NCBI GenBank assembly: GCA_963700785.1 | Contig: CAVOYZ010000009.1 | Coordinates: 1-64,000, forward strand | DNA from: CAXMST01 sp963700785 | GTDB lineage: Bacteria > Actinomycetota > Thermoleophilia > Solirubrobacterales > 70-9 | Direction: 5' to 3' | DNA length: 64,000 bases | Part shown: positions 17,078 through 26,654 of the stretch, piece after piece | Position numbering within the stretch: the first letter of the stretch is position 1 | Layout: every line of letters starts with the position of its first letter | Notes under the pieces: generated by a model | Told to the model about the DNA's origin: nothing | Databases searched by the model: none | Seen by the model: the letters and a program-made list of their open reading frames with translations, nothing else | Translations under genes and position numbers: made by a program

Positions 17078-17242
17078 GGGTTCCAGGGCTTCAGCCCGAG
17101 GTCGCAGCGCGCGACCGATCCGGTCCGTGATTCCCGCGCCGCTCGGGTGCCGCGCGTCTGCGGGCCGGGTCCGTCGCCCCAATCGAGCGCCGTACTGCCG
17201 CTTCGGCAGAACCCGGGCGCCATCTCTAAGATCCCCGCTTCG

Positions 17243-17278
17243 ATGAAGAGCTTCAAGGAAGAGCAGGCCGCGGGCTGA
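17243..17278 (+). CDS. Eleven-codon leader ORF coupled to rpsR
   Basis: ATG at 17243 encodes MKSFKEEQAAG and stops in TGATG, sharing a base with the rpsR ATG. The rpsR start has no ribosome site at normal distance; AAGGAAGAG lies inside this small frame, about 17 bases too far. The tiny frame may therefore feed ribosomes to rpsR by coupling. It is too short to judge by composition. Confidence 0.35.
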   Translation: MKSFKEEQAAG

Positions 17279-17533
17279 TGGCTACCCAGAGCCCCGCGTC
17301 GCGGAGGCGGTCGACGAGCGTTCGATCGCAACCGCCCGCGCAAGTACACGAAGATCAACGTCGAGGAGATCGACTACAAGGACCTGACCACGATCCGCCG
17401 CTTCATCTCCGATCGCGGCAAGATCCGCTCGCGTCGCGTCTCCGGCCTCTCCCGCCTGCACCAGCGCCAGCTCGCGTTGGCGGTCAAGCGGGCCCGCGAG
17501 CTCGCGCTGCTGCCGTACGTCGGCGACCGCTAG
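17278..17533 (+). CDS. rpsR: Ribosomal protein S18, apparent frameshift near the start
   Basis: Small-subunit protein that binds next to S6. From about 17297 the frame reads RRGGGRRAFDRNRPRKYTK, then VEEIDYKDLTTIRRFISDRG, then RLHQRQLALAVKRARELALLPYVGD, with stop at 17531-17533: a clear S18. It is the form without the zinc cysteines. No start codon exists in that frame. ATG 17278 is one frame off; dropping one C from CCCC at 17292-17295 gives MATQSPRRGGGRRAFDRNR. S18 is essential, so either the base is a sequencing error or the ribosome shifts at CCC-C. As written, the annotated product would be broken. Confidence 0.85.
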
Positions 17534-17548
17534 GCCAGAGCAGGGCCG

Positions 17549-18001
17549 ATGGCGCAGGCGATTCTGCTCAGCGACGTTGACGGGCTCGGCTCCGCCGGCG
17601 ATGCGATCGATGTCTCGCCCGGCTATCTGCGCAACTTCCTGGTCCCCCGCAAGCTCGCCCAGCCGGCGACGAGCGCCGCGCTCGAGGAGGCGCAGCGACG
17701 GCGGCAGGCCGCCGAGAAGGCCGCCCGCGAGGCGCTCGAGCGTGCCGGCGAGACCGCCGCGCTGCTCTCGAAGACGGTGCTGACGATCAGCCATCGCGCC
17801 GGGGAGGACGGCAAGCTGTTCGGCTCGGTGACCGGCAAGGACATCGCCGACGCGATCGCCGAGGCCCGCGGGCTCCGGATCGACCGCAAGCGGGTCCGCC
17901 TCGACGACCCGATCCGTGAGATCGGCACCTACATGGTTGAGATCGAGATCGCCGGCGGCGCGACCGCCTCGGTGAAGACGATCGTCGCCGAGCAGAAGTA
18001 G
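17549..18001 (+). CDS. rplI: Ribosomal protein L9
   Basis: Large-subunit protein at the base of the L1 stalk. 150 residues with the N-terminal domain (AILLSDVDGLGSAGDAIDVSPGY... NFLVPRKLAQPAT), the connecting helix rich in Ala/Glu/Arg (about 48-75), and the C-terminal RNA-binding domain (GEDGKLFGSVTGKDIADAI). ATG at 17549, 15 bases after rpsR, with AGGGCC before it. Confidence 0.96.
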   Translation: MAQAILLSDVDGLGSAGDAIDVSPGYLRNFLVPRKLAQPATSAALEEAQRRRQAAEKAAREALERAGETAALLSKTVLTISHRAGEDGKLFGSVTGKDIADAIAEARGLRIDRKRVRLDDPIREIGTYMVEIEIAGGATASVKTIVAEQK

Positions 18002-18067
18002 CCCGCAAAATCCCGGTTCACGACTCGCGGCCGGCCCGCCGGTGTGATTCATTCGTAGGCGGCTCCG

Positions 18068-18098
18068 GGTGGGGGGATAAATCCGCCTCCCCAGCACC
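18068..18098 (+). terminator. Possible hairpin after rplI
   Basis: GGTG, GGGG and GGAT before AA pair in order with ATCC, CCCC and CACC after it, with an unpaired GCCT on one side. No T-run follows. It may end the ribosomal-protein transcript before dnaB. Confidence 0.3.
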
Positions 18099-18148
18099 TT
18101 CAATGGGAAGGAGTGATTGCTCCTGCCCGACCAGCCAGCACGACCGCC

Positions 18149-19524
<1,376 letters not shown>

Positions 19525-19528
<4 letters not shown>

Positions 19529-20373
19529 GCGCCGGGCGTCCCGCCCGCGGGCGGCTCGAGGCGGAGCTTCCCGAGATGCCGCTCAGGGCGCTTGACGGAG
19601 GCGCCGGCGACGGCGGCGAGGATCGACCCGAGCCGGCCCCGCGATCGGTCTGCCCGTTCGCCGTCTGCGACGGCAGCGGCTGGATCGTCGACGATCAGAA
19701 CGATCTCGCCAGTCCCTGCAAGTGTCGCGCTCGGAGGATCGAGCGGGCGCGGGCCAGAGGGGTCTCGGCAACGCTACCGCGGCGCTACCGCGGCGTCTCC
19801 TTCGAGCGCCCGCCCGTCTCCGACATGGCTCGTCAGCCCGGGATGCGCCACCAGGTCGCCGACGTGCGCCAGTTCTGCGAGCAGATCGACTCACGCCTCG
19901 ACGAGGGGCGGGGGCTGTGGATCCAGGGAACGACCGGGACCGGCAAGACGACGCTGGCGATGCTCGCCTCGAAGGCGGCGCTCGACGCCGGGCGCACCGC
20001 GGCGGTCTACTCGCTGCCCGGCCTGCTCGCCCGAATCCGGCGCACCTTCGACGGCGAGGCCGGCGAGGACTCCTACTTCACGTTCTTCAACCGGCTGATC
20101 TCGGTCGACCTGCTCCACCTCGATGACCTCGGAGCCGAGAGCCGCACCGAGTGGGTGCTGGAGCAGCTCTACTCGATCATCGACCGCCGCTACAGCGACG
20201 AGCGCTCGATGATCGTCACGACCAACCTCGAGGAGCCGAAGCTGTTCGAGCAGCTCGGCGAGCGGATCGTCTCCCGCCTGGCCGAGATCTGCGGCGATCC
20301 ACTGGTGCTGAGCGGATCCGACAAGCGGCTCGAGTACGCGCCCGCCCCCGCGGATGCGGGCGAATCCGCCTAA
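19525..20373 (+). CDS. DnaC/DnaI-like helicase-loader ATPase
   Basis: 282 residues from a TTG that overlaps the dnaB stop (TTGA). A zinc-binding segment, CPFAVCDGSGWI...SPCKCRARR (about 43-70), comes first. The AAA+ core follows: Walker A GTTGTGKTT, Walker B LLHLDDLG, sensor VTTNL, and a probable sensor/finger near ERIVSRLAEIC. This layout matches DnaC/DnaI-type loaders, which place DnaB on DNA. The tight coupling to dnaB supports that role over IstB-like transposition helpers of the same fold. Confidence 0.82.
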
Positions 20374-20376
20374 TCT
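20371..20376 (+). promoter_or_regulatory. Putative -10 element of purA
   Basis: TAATCT seven bases before the ATG at 20384, overlapping the stop codon of the loader gene. Confidence 0.4.
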
Positions 20377-20383
20377 CCGCCGC

Positions 20384-21685
20384 ATGCCGGGCCTGGTCAT
20401 AGTGGGCGCCCAATGGGGCGACGAGGGCAAGGGCAAGGTCACCGACCTGCTCGCCGAGCGGGCTGAGCTGGTCGTGCGGTTCCAGGGGGGCAACAACGCC
20501 GGCCACACGATCGTTCGCGGCGACGAGGAGTTCAAGCTCCATCTGATCCCCTCCGGGATACTGCACGCCGGCACGACCTGCGTGATCGGCAACGGCGTGG
20601 TGATCGACCCGAAGATCATCACCGATGAGATCGAGGCTCTGAAGCGCCGCGGTGTCGCGACCGGCCGGCTCCGGATCAGCGCCAACGCCCACCTGATCAT
20701 GCCCTACCACGTGCTGCTCGACACCGCCGGTGAGCAGCAGCTCGGCAGCCTCAAGATCGGCACCACGCGCCGGGGGATCGGCCCCTGCTACGCGGACAAG
20801 GCGTCGCGCTTGGGAATTCGCGTCCAGGATCTGCTCGACGAGAAGATCCTCCGCCAGAAGATCATGGCGGCGATGGAGCCGAAGCGGCAGATGCTGCGCC
20901 CGCACGCAAAGGACCCGACGCTGGATCTGCATGCGATGACCGAGGAGTACGTGACCTACGGGCATCGGCTCGAGCCCTACATCGCCGATACCGCGCACCT
21001 CTGCTGGGAAGCCCTCGACGCGGGCCGCTCGGTTCTGTTCGAGGGGGCTCAGGGGGTGTTGCTCGATCTCGATCACGGCACCTACCCGTTCGTCACGTCT
21101 TCGAATCCCGTCGCCGGCGCTGCCTGCATCGGCGCCGGCGTCGGCCCGCGGGACATCGACGAGGTCTGGGGGGTGACGAAGGCCTACTCGACGCGGGTCG
21201 GGTCCGGCCCGTTCCCGACCGAGCTCGAGGATCAGGTCGGGGAGCACCTCGTGCGGGTCGGCCACGAGGTCGGCACCACGACCGGCCGCACCCGCCGCTG
21301 CGGCTGGCTCGATCTGGTCGCGTTGCGCTACGCGGTGCGGCTCAACGCGATGACCGGCCTGGTGATAACCAAGCTCGATGTGCTCAGCGGCCTCGATCCG
21401 CTGCGGGTCGCGGTCCGCTATCGCGGGCAGGAGGGGGCCCTCTTCGAGGAGTTCCCCTACCACCAGTCGGTGCTGCATCATGCCGCCGCCGAGTACGAGG
21501 AGTTGCCGGGCTGGGACGAGGACGTCAGCGCCTGCCGATCGGTGGAGGAGCTGCCCGAGGCTGCCCGTGAGTACCTGCGCTTCATCAGCGATTTCGTCGG
21601 CGTGCCGATCAAGTTGGTCGGCGTCGGCCCGGCCCGCGACGAGGTGATCTGGCTCGAGGAGGCCGTCGAGGCGATCTCGGCCTGA
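20384..21685 (+). CDS. purA: Adenylosuccinate synthetase
   Basis: Joins IMP and aspartate with GTP to make adenylosuccinate on the way to AMP. 433 residues: IVGAQWGDEGKGK (GTP loop with the catalytic Asp), RFQGGNNAGHTI with the catalytic His, RRGIGPCYADK, LFEGAQGVLLDLDHGTYPFVTSSN and GRTRRCGWLD. The C-terminus is normal (ISDFVGVPIKLVGVGPARDE). ATG 20384 begins right at the first strand, as in the family, and a TAATCT hexamer lies seven bases ahead. Confidence 0.97.
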   Translation: MPGLVIVGAQWGDEGKGKVTDLLAERAELVVRFQGGNNAGHTIVRGDEEFKLHLIPSGILHAGTTCVIGNGVVIDPKIITDEIEALKRRGVATGRLRISANAHLIMPYHVLLDTAGEQQLGSLKIGTTRRGIGPCYADKASRLGIRVQDLLDEKILRQKIMAAMEPKRQMLRPHAKDPTLDLHAMTEEYVTYGHRLEPYIADTAHLCWEALDAGRSVLFEGAQGVLLDLDHGTYPFVTSSNPVAGAACIGAGVGPRDIDEVWGVTKAYSTRVGSGPFPTELEDQVGEHLVRVGHEVGTTTGRTRRCGWLDLVALRYAVRLNAMTGLVITKLDVLSGLDPLRVAVRYRGQEGALFEEFPYHQSVLHHAAAEYEELPGWDEDVSACRSVEELPEAAREYLRFISDFVGVPIKLVGVGPARDEVIWLEEAVEAISA

Positions 21686-21755
21686 GCCGGAGCCGCTTCG
21701 CGCGGCCCGGCGATCGGGTTGAGGCCCGGTCCCCATCCTGATTAGATCCACGGTG

Positions 21756-22172
21756 ATGGCCGAGCCCCTGCTCGAGCGGATCCGCGCCGCCTACGCTGCC
21801 TGGAACGAGGGCGACCTCGACCGCACGCTCGAGTTTCTCTCCCCCGAGGTCGAGTGGCACACGTCGGCCTCGTTCCCCGGAACCGAGCCCCTCTACTCGG
21901 GTCACGAGGGCTTCCGCCGGTTCTGGGAGCACCTGCACGAGCCGTGGGAGGCGATTAGGGTCGAGCTCGAGAGCTACCAGCGAGAGGACGAGGTGGCGAT
22001 CATTCGGATCCGCTTTCACGCGACCGGCAAGGAGAGCGGGGTCGACGTCGACCTTCCCTGGTTTCAGGCGGTCGTGATCGATGACGACATGATCGTCCGC
22101 TCGGCGCTCGACCGCACCGTCGACGACGCGCTCGAGGCGTTGGATGTGGCCGACGCCTTCCCCGAATTCTGA
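21756..22172 (+). CDS. SnoaL/NTF2-like small protein
   Basis: About 138 residues of the cone-shaped NTF2 fold: an N-terminal helix (LLERIRAAYAAWNEGDLD), the typical FLSPEVEWHTSASFPG strand and YSGHEGFRRFWEHLHEPWEAIRVE. Two strands follow, then a short C-terminal tail. Members are isomerases, hydrolases or ligand-binding proteins; no catalytic set is clear. ATG 21756 or GTG 21753; TTAGAT at 21742-21747 lies just ahead, so the gene seems to have its own leaderless promoter. Confidence 0.75.
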   Translation: MAEPLLERIRAAYAAWNEGDLDRTLEFLSPEVEWHTSASFPGTEPLYSGHEGFRRFWEHLHEPWEAIRVELESYQREDEVAIIRIRFHATGKESGVDVDLPWFQAVVIDDDMIVRSALDRTVDDALEALDVADAFPEF

Positions 22173-22278
22173 CCTGACGGCCTGCGCCGCCGTCGGGCGG
22201 TGTCATCGGACGCGCGGGATAGCGCTGCTATCCCCGCGCGTCCTCTTCCTTGCCCGACGGCGGCGCAGGCTCGTCAGG
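22173..22278. terminator. Nested inverted repeats, likely two-way terminator
   Basis: The outer arms 22173-22198 and 22252-22278 match over 26 of 27 positions in opposite orientation (CCTGACG, then GCCTGCGCCGCCGTCGGGC). Inside, 22208-22223 and 22227-22243 form a second hairpin (GGACGCGCGGGATAGC / GCTATCCCCGCGCGTCC) with one bulge, loop GCT and TCTTCCTT after it. It lies exactly between two converging genes, so a terminator for both is likely. Confidence 0.7.
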
Positions 22279-22290
22279 TGGCCGTGGGGC

Positions 22291-22569
22291 TCATGCGAGG
22301 CGGCCCTCGCGGGCTCGGAGGGCGGCTATCGACTGCCGGCGTTGGCGGGTGAAGACGACCAGGAAGACGAGGTCGAAGACGACCACGAACCCGGCGATCG
22401 CGACCAGCGGAAAGGCCGGTGCGCCGAGCCCGGCGGTGAACGCCACTGTCAGTGCGACGATCGCGACGACGCTGCCGAGGATCGCGATCCTGATCACCCG
22501 GATGCTCCTCAGAAGCTCGGCCTCGCTGGTCGGCTGCCGCGGCCGCGCGCTCGTCTCCGCCTCGCTCAT
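22291..22569 (-). CDS. Small two-helix membrane protein
   Basis: 92 residues: a charged N-terminus (MSEAETSARPRQPTSEAELL), two hydrophobic helices (about 28-49 and 53-74) and a basic C-terminus (FTRQRRQSIAALRAREG). No known family recognised. ATG 22569, with TAGGAT eight bases ahead (22583-22578). It shares a short divergent region with the carboxylase gene. Confidence 0.7.
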   Translation of the reverse strand: MSEAETSARPRQPTSEAELLRSIRVIRIAILGSVVAIVALTVAFTAGLGAPAFPLVAIAGFVVVFDLVFLVVFTRQRRQSIAALRAREGRLA

Positions 22570-22577
22570 TCGCGCGG

Positions 22578-22583
22578 ATCCTA
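22578..22583 (-). promoter_or_regulatory. Putative -10 element of the small membrane protein gene
   Basis: TAGGAT on the minus strand, eight bases before the ATG at 22569. Confidence 0.4.
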
Positions 22584-22612
22584 GTGGGCTCCGCCGCCCG
22601 CTCGAGGCCGAC

Positions 22613-22618
22613 TATCCT
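22613..22618 (+). promoter_or_regulatory. Putative -10 element of the carboxylase gene
   Basis: TATCCT nine bases before the ATG at 22628. The two divergent hexamers are only 30 bases apart. Confidence 0.4.
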
Positions 22619-22627
22619 CCCGCGCCT

Positions 22628-24388
22628 ATGTTCGAGAAGGTTCTGATTGCCAACCGCGGAGAGATCGCGATCCGCGTGATCCGGACGCTGAAGGAGATGG
22701 GCGTCGACGCCGTCGCCGTCTACTCCGAGGCGGACCGCGACTCGCCACACGTCCGGCTCGCGGACGAGGCGTTCCTGCTCGGCCCGGCTGTCCCCGCCGA
22801 GAGTTACCTGAAGATCCCGAAGATCATCGAGGTCGCGGTCGAGTCCGGCGCCGAGGCGATTCACCCCGGCTACGGCTTCTTGGCCGAGAACGCCGAGTTC
22901 GCCGCCGCGATCGAGGACTCCGGCCTGACCTGGATCGGCCCGCCCGCCGCCGCGATCGAAGCGATGGGCTCGAAGACGCGGGCGCGCGAGATCATGAAGG
23001 AGGCCGGCGTGCCGATCGTCCCCGGCGACACGGAGCCCGCCACGGATCTCGACGCTGCGGCGGCGATTGCGGACGAGATCGGCTACCCGGTCGCCTGCAA
23101 GGCAGTCGGCGGCGGTGGCGGCAAGGGCTTCCGGGTGGCGCTGACCGCGGACGATCTTGCGGCCGCGTTCGAGGGTGCCGGTCGCGAGGGCGAGAAGTTC
23201 TTCAGCGACGACCGGGTCTACCTCGAGCGCTATCTCGACGACCCCCGTCACGTCGAGGTGCAGGTGCTGGCCGACGGACACGGCGCCGTGATCCACCTCG
23301 GCGAGCGCGACTGCTCGATCCAGCGTCGCCACCAGAAGCTGATCGAGGAGGCTCCCGGCCCTCACGTCGACTCCGAGATGCGAGAGCGGATCGGGACGAT
23401 CGCGACCGAGGCGGCCCGGGCGGTCGACTACCGGGGTGCCGGGACGATCGAGGGCCTGCAGGTCGGCGACGACTACTTCTTCCTCGAGATGAACACCCGC
23501 GTCCAGGTCGAGCACTGCGTGACCGAGATGGTCACCGGGATCGACATCGTCCGCGAGCAGGTCCGGATCGCCGCCGGCGAGCCGCTGTCGGTCTCGCAGG
23601 ACGAGGTCGAGCTTCGCGGCCACGCGATCGAATGCCGGATCAACGCCGAGGCCGCGCACCTGAACTTCGCCCCGGCGCCCGGCCGCGTCGACGCTTACAA
23701 GGAGCCCTCGGGCCCCGGCGTCCGGGTCGACTCCGGGCTCGAGGCCGGCGGCGAGGTCACCCCGCTCTATGACCCGATGGTCGCCAAGCTGATCACCTGG
23801 GACGTCGATCGCGAGGGGGCGACGCGCCGGATGATCAGGGCGCTGGGCGAGTTCGAGGTCGGCGGTCTGACGACCCTGATCCCGTTTCACGCCGCGATCA
23901 TGGCCACCGAGCAGTGGGCCAGGGGCGAGACCTGTCGAGACCTGACCGAGGATCAGGAGTGGCTCGCTGCGCTCGCCCCGGCGAGCCCGCCCGAGCCGGG
24001 CGACGACGGTGCCGGGGCCGGGCCGACGACCCGCGAGTACCAGGTCGAGGTCGGGGGCAAGCTGTTCGGGGTCAAGGTGATCGGCGAAGCGCTGGCGGCG
24101 GGCGCTGGCGGCGTCGACGGGGCGAAGCGCCCCCAGAAGCGCGAGGCCCGCTCCGGCGCCGGAGCGGCCGCCTCGAGCGAGGACCTGATCGCGCCGCTTC
24201 AGGGATCGATCTTCAAGGTCGAGGTCGCCGAGGGCGACGAGGTCGAGGAGGGCGCCCTGGTCTGCGTGATCGAGGCGATGAAGATGGAGAACGAGATCAC
24301 CGCCCATCGCTCGGGCAAGGTGACGTCGCTGCCGGTCGAGGTCGGGGCCGCGATCAACAGCGGCGAGTTGATCGCCAGGATCGAGTAG
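22628..24388 (+). CDS. Acyl-CoA carboxylase biotin carboxylase / biotin carrier fusion
   Basis: Carboxylates its own biotin with bicarbonate and ATP, then hands CO2 to a separate carboxyltransferase acting on acetyl- or propionyl-CoA. 586 residues. Biotin carboxylase comes first (VLIANRGEIAIRVIRT, HPGYGFLAEN, KAVGGGGGKGFR as ATP loop, HLGERDCSIQRRHQKLIEEAP, FLEMNTRVQVEHCVTE). A linker follows, then a biotinyl domain with EAMKMENE, where the Lys carries biotin. This matches the alpha subunits (AccA-type) of actinobacterial acyl-CoA carboxylases. No carboxyltransferase gene is near. ATG 22628. Confidence 0.93.
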   Translation: MFEKVLIANRGEIAIRVIRTLKEMGVDAVAVYSEADRDSPHVRLADEAFLLGPAVPAESYLKIPKIIEVAVESGAEAIHPGYGFLAENAEFAAAIEDSGLTWIGPPAAAIEAMGSKTRAREIMKEAGVPIVPGDTEPATDLDAAAAIADEIGYPVACKAVGGGGGKGFRVALTADDLAAAFEGAGREGEKFFSDDRVYLERYLDDPRHVEVQVLADGHGAVIHLGERDCSIQRRHQKLIEEAPGPHVDSEMRERIGTIATEAARAVDYRGAGTIEGLQVGDDYFFLEMNTRVQVEHCVTEMVTGIDIVREQVRIAAGEPLSVSQDEVELRGHAIECRINAEAAHLNFAPAPGRVDAYKEPSGPGVRVDSGLEAGGEVTPLYDPMVAKLITWDVDREGATRRMIRALGEFEVGGLTTLIPFHAAIMATEQWARGETCRDLTEDQEWLAALAPASPPEPGDDGAGAGPTTREYQVEVGGKLFGVKVIGEALAAGAGGVDGAKRPQKREARSGAGAAASSEDLIAPLQGSIFKVEVAEGDEVEEGALVCVIEAMKMENEITAHRSGKVTSLPVEVGAAINSGELIARIE

Positions 24389-24392
24389 GCCC

Positions 24393-25298
24393 GTGGGGCC
24401 GCCGCTCGAGCGGCTGCCGTGGCGAGGACCGGGGCCCGACCGGCCGGAGATCCCCCTACCGCCCGCGGCGATGCCGCTCTTCGGCCCGGGGGGCCGCCTG
24501 CGCAAGCGCTGGCGCTACGTCGGCGTCTTCGCTGACGAGTTCCTGCTCTGCGCAGCGCGGATCCAGGTTGGGCCGGCCGGTCAGACGTTCTGGGCGGTGG
24601 TCGATCGTGCGAGCGGAGAGATGCTCGAGCGGACGCGGTTGCGGCCGCCGATGACGGCCGGCGAGGTTCGCAGCCTCCGGCCCGGCGGCGAACCGTGGCC
24701 GATCGGCTCCGACCAGCCGGGCGTCGTCACGCTGATCGACTCCGGCGAGGTGCAGGCAACGCTGATGGTCGGTAGCGGGCGCTGGGCGGAGTCCGTATGT
24801 CCGACTGGAGAGGGCGACGGATACGTCTGGACGCGCAAGCGGTTCGCGACGATCGACTGCGACGTTCGGCTCCCGGGTGGGCGCCGGTTCCGCGGCTCCG
24901 CCCAGGGGATCGAGGACGAGTCGGCGGGATATCACCCGCGCCACACGGTCTGGTCGTGGTCGGCCGGGGTCGGGCGGGCAGCGGACGGCCGCGAGCTGGC
25001 CTGGAACCTGGTCAGCGGGGTCAACGATCCCGAGCGAGGCAGCGAGCGAGCGATCTGGCTCGGCGACGAGCTGACGGAGCCCGGCCCGGCCCGGTTCGCT
25101 GACGATCTCAGCCGGGTCGAGCTCGAGGACGGCTCACGGCTCGAGTTCAGGCCGGAGGCGGAACGGCGGGCGGCCCAGAACCTCGGCCTGATCCGCTACA
25201 GCTACAGGCAGCCGTTCGGGAGCTTCAGCGGCAGGCTCGCCGGGGCAGAGCTCGAGTTCGCCGCCGGGGTGATGGAGTTCCACGACGCCGTCTGGTGA
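24393..25298 (+). CDS. DUF2804 family protein
   Basis: 301 residues from GTG 24393, four bases after the carboxylase stop, so likely in the same transcript. The layout RYVGVFADEFLLCAARIQVG, HTVWSWSAGVGRA, WNLVSGVNDPERGSE, YRQPFGSFSG, then G-V-M-E-F-H-D-A-V-W at the end fits DUF2804. These are soluble lipocalin-like beta proteins of unknown job. Placement behind an acyl-CoA carboxylase hints at a lipid-related role; that is inference. Confidence 0.75.
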   Translation: MGPPLERLPWRGPGPDRPEIPLPPAAMPLFGPGGRLRKRWRYVGVFADEFLLCAARIQVGPAGQTFWAVVDRASGEMLERTRLRPPMTAGEVRSLRPGGEPWPIGSDQPGVVTLIDSGEVQATLMVGSGRWAESVCPTGEGDGYVWTRKRFATIDCDVRLPGGRRFRGSAQGIEDESAGYHPRHTVWSWSAGVGRAADGRELAWNLVSGVNDPERGSERAIWLGDELTEPGPARFADDLSRVELEDGSRLEFRPEAERRAAQNLGLIRYSYRQPFGSFSGRLAGAELEFAAGVMEFHDAVW

Positions 25299-25317
25299 GC
25301 AGCCGGCAAGCGACCGT

Positions 25318-25521
25318 CTATTCGCGCTCCCGGGCGGCCTCGACGGCCGCGCGCATCGCCGCCGTCGCCTCCTTGCTGCCGGTACCGGCGTCGCGTGCGG
25401 CGGCGGCCAGCTGGCGGACGCCGTACTCGATCTCGCGGTCGCTGAGCGCGTCGAGAGGAATGCCGAGCGCCGCGTAGTGGTCGCGGATCCGGCTGATCAC
25501 TGCCTGCTTTTCTGCTGTCAT
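25318..25521 (-). CDS. Small hypothetical protein
   Basis: 67 residues, nearly all helix (MTAEKQAVISRIRDHYAALG, then LSDREIEYGVRQLAAAARDA). ATG at 25521 with GAGGAAGG six to seven bases ahead, one of the clearer ribosome sites in the window. No family recognised. It converges on the DUF2804 gene. Length and charge pattern would suit a small regulator or partner, without further support. Confidence 0.55.
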   Translation of the reverse strand: MTAEKQAVISRIRDHYAALGIPLDALSDREIEYGVRQLAAAARDAGTGSKEATAAMRAAVEAARERE

Positions 25522-25612
25522 TCGCTGCCTTCCTCGCTTCGTACGCGGCCTCGCGGGCGGTACGGACCCGCGGGCCGCCCCGCAATACTGACGGGCTGCG
25601 GCGCCGGGGGCC

Positions 25613-25860
25613 TCAGCGACCCCAGCGGCTCTCGACCGGTGGCGCCAGGGCGGCTCCTCGGACGGCCGGAAGTCGGCCTGATCGCGACCGAGCAGGTCTC
25701 GAGCGGCACCAGCTTCGGATCGGCGGGCTCGCCCAGCGCCGTCGCCGCGAGCGCCTCGACCGCGACCCGGCTCGAGGCGCCTTCGGTCCAGTCCCAGCCC
25801 AGTCGTCGGAGGATAGGACCCGTCAGGTAACCCGACAGCCAGCTAGCCACCGCTCTCAAG
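25613..25860 (-). pseudogene. Decayed duplicate of the prepilin-like gene at 26655-27290 (C-terminal part)
   Basis: On the minus strand this stretch reads LGWDWTEGASSRVAVEALAA, then ADPKLVPLET. After one missing base it continues LLGRD-x-A-x-F-x-P-x-E-x-PPWR, and after a second missing base ESRWGR and a stop at 25613-25615. The intact gene reads LGWERI...SSAGVNALAS, ANPKLVPLETLLGRDEARFAP and ESRWGQR at the same places. The N-terminal half has no match. Two frameshifts and loss of the 5' part make it a pseudogene, older than the apparent single-base errors elsewhere. Confidence 0.65.
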
Positions 25861-25872
25861 TGCTTTGGCCCC

Positions 25873-25894
25873 CAGCGGAGGGGAGGCATTCGAA
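25873..25894 (-). repeat. tRNA-Ser 3'-end-like repeat, copy 1
   Basis: CAGCGGAGGGG-AGGCATTCGAA matches copy 2 at 26583-26605 apart from one indel and one change. Read on the minus strand it resembles the T-loop (TTCGAAT) and the acceptor end of a serine tRNA; the rest of a tRNA is missing. Confidence 0.5.
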
Positions 25895-25985
25895 CCCCCG
25901 ATGCGCCTCGGTGCGTCCCGGCAGCCAGGCCTATACTCGCCTGAGTCTTCGCCAGCTCCGCGAACCGAGTGGTGGACATCTAGCG

Positions 25986-26571
25986 ATGACGGACACAGCG
26001 GTTGAAGTGCTCCAGGAGAGGGCCGCCGCCGGCGATCGCGTCCCTCACGCTCGCGTTCGCCACCGACCCGGTCATGCGCTGGGGCTGGCCGGACCCCCGC
26101 CGGTACTTCACGTACTGGCCGATGATCGCCGATGCGTTTGGCGGTGGAGCGATCGATCATGGCACGGCTTACGGCCTAGAGGGATGTCTGGCCGTCGCGC
26201 TCTGGCTGCCACCCGGCGGCGAACCCGACGGAGAGACTGTGATGGGCCTCATGCGCGCGAGCATGGACGACCAGACCTTCGAGGACATCAACGGCGTCTT
26301 CGAGCAGATGGACGAGCACCACCCCACCACCGACCACTGGTACCTGCCGCTGACCGGTGTCGATCCCAGCGCCCAAGGACGACGCCTGGGCTCGACGCTC
26401 CTGCGGCACGTACTGACGATCTGCGACGCCCAGGGGCTCCCCGCCTACCTGGAAGCAACCGGTCCGCGCAATCGCAACCTCTACGCCCATCACGGCTTCG
26501 ACGACGTCGCTGTGATCCAGGCTGGTTCCTCGCCGCCCATGTGGGCGATGATCCGCGAGCCCTCCCACTAG
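25986..26571 (+). CDS. GNAT family N-acetyltransferase, apparent N-terminal frameshift
   Basis: Transfers an acetyl group from acetyl-CoA to an unknown amine. From residue 12 on: IASLTLAFATDPVMRWGWPD, WYLPLTGVDPSAQGRRLGSTLL with the acetyl-CoA loop (Q-G-R-R-L-G), and NRNLYAHHGFDDV, typical for the Rimi-like group. ATG 25986 gives MTDTAVEVLQER, the usual kind of N-terminus, but one frame off. Removing one G of GGG at 26020-26022 joins it as ERPPPAIASL. Otherwise TTG 26002 would start a shorter form. It lies between two tRNA-Ser-like repeats and may have been acquired. Confidence 0.8.
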
Positions 26572-26582
26572 GCCGCAACGAT

Positions 26583-26605
26583 CAGCGGAGGGGGAGGGAT
26601 TCGAA
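26583..26605 (-). repeat. tRNA-Ser 3'-end-like repeat, copy 2
   Basis: On the minus strand TTCGAAT-CCCTC-CCCCTCC-G has the spacing of a T-loop, the 3' side of the T-stem, the acceptor strand and the G discriminator of tRNA-Ser. The 5' side does not pair. With copy 1 it brackets the acetyltransferase gene in direct orientation. Confidence 0.5.
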
Positions 26606-26654
26606 ACGCTCGACCAGAGATCTTCGGCATAGCTTCACTCAAGTGCAAGAGGAT

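Noticed and set aside
22274..24505. Minus-strand open frame of 743 codons opposite the carboxylase
   Set aside because: The plus strand encodes an unmistakable biotin carboxylase; the minus frame is repetitive and resembles no family.
25873..26605. Functional tRNA-Ser genes at the two repeats
   Set aside because: Only the T-loop and acceptor end can be matched; D-arm, anticodon and variable arm are missing, and the T-stem does not pair.
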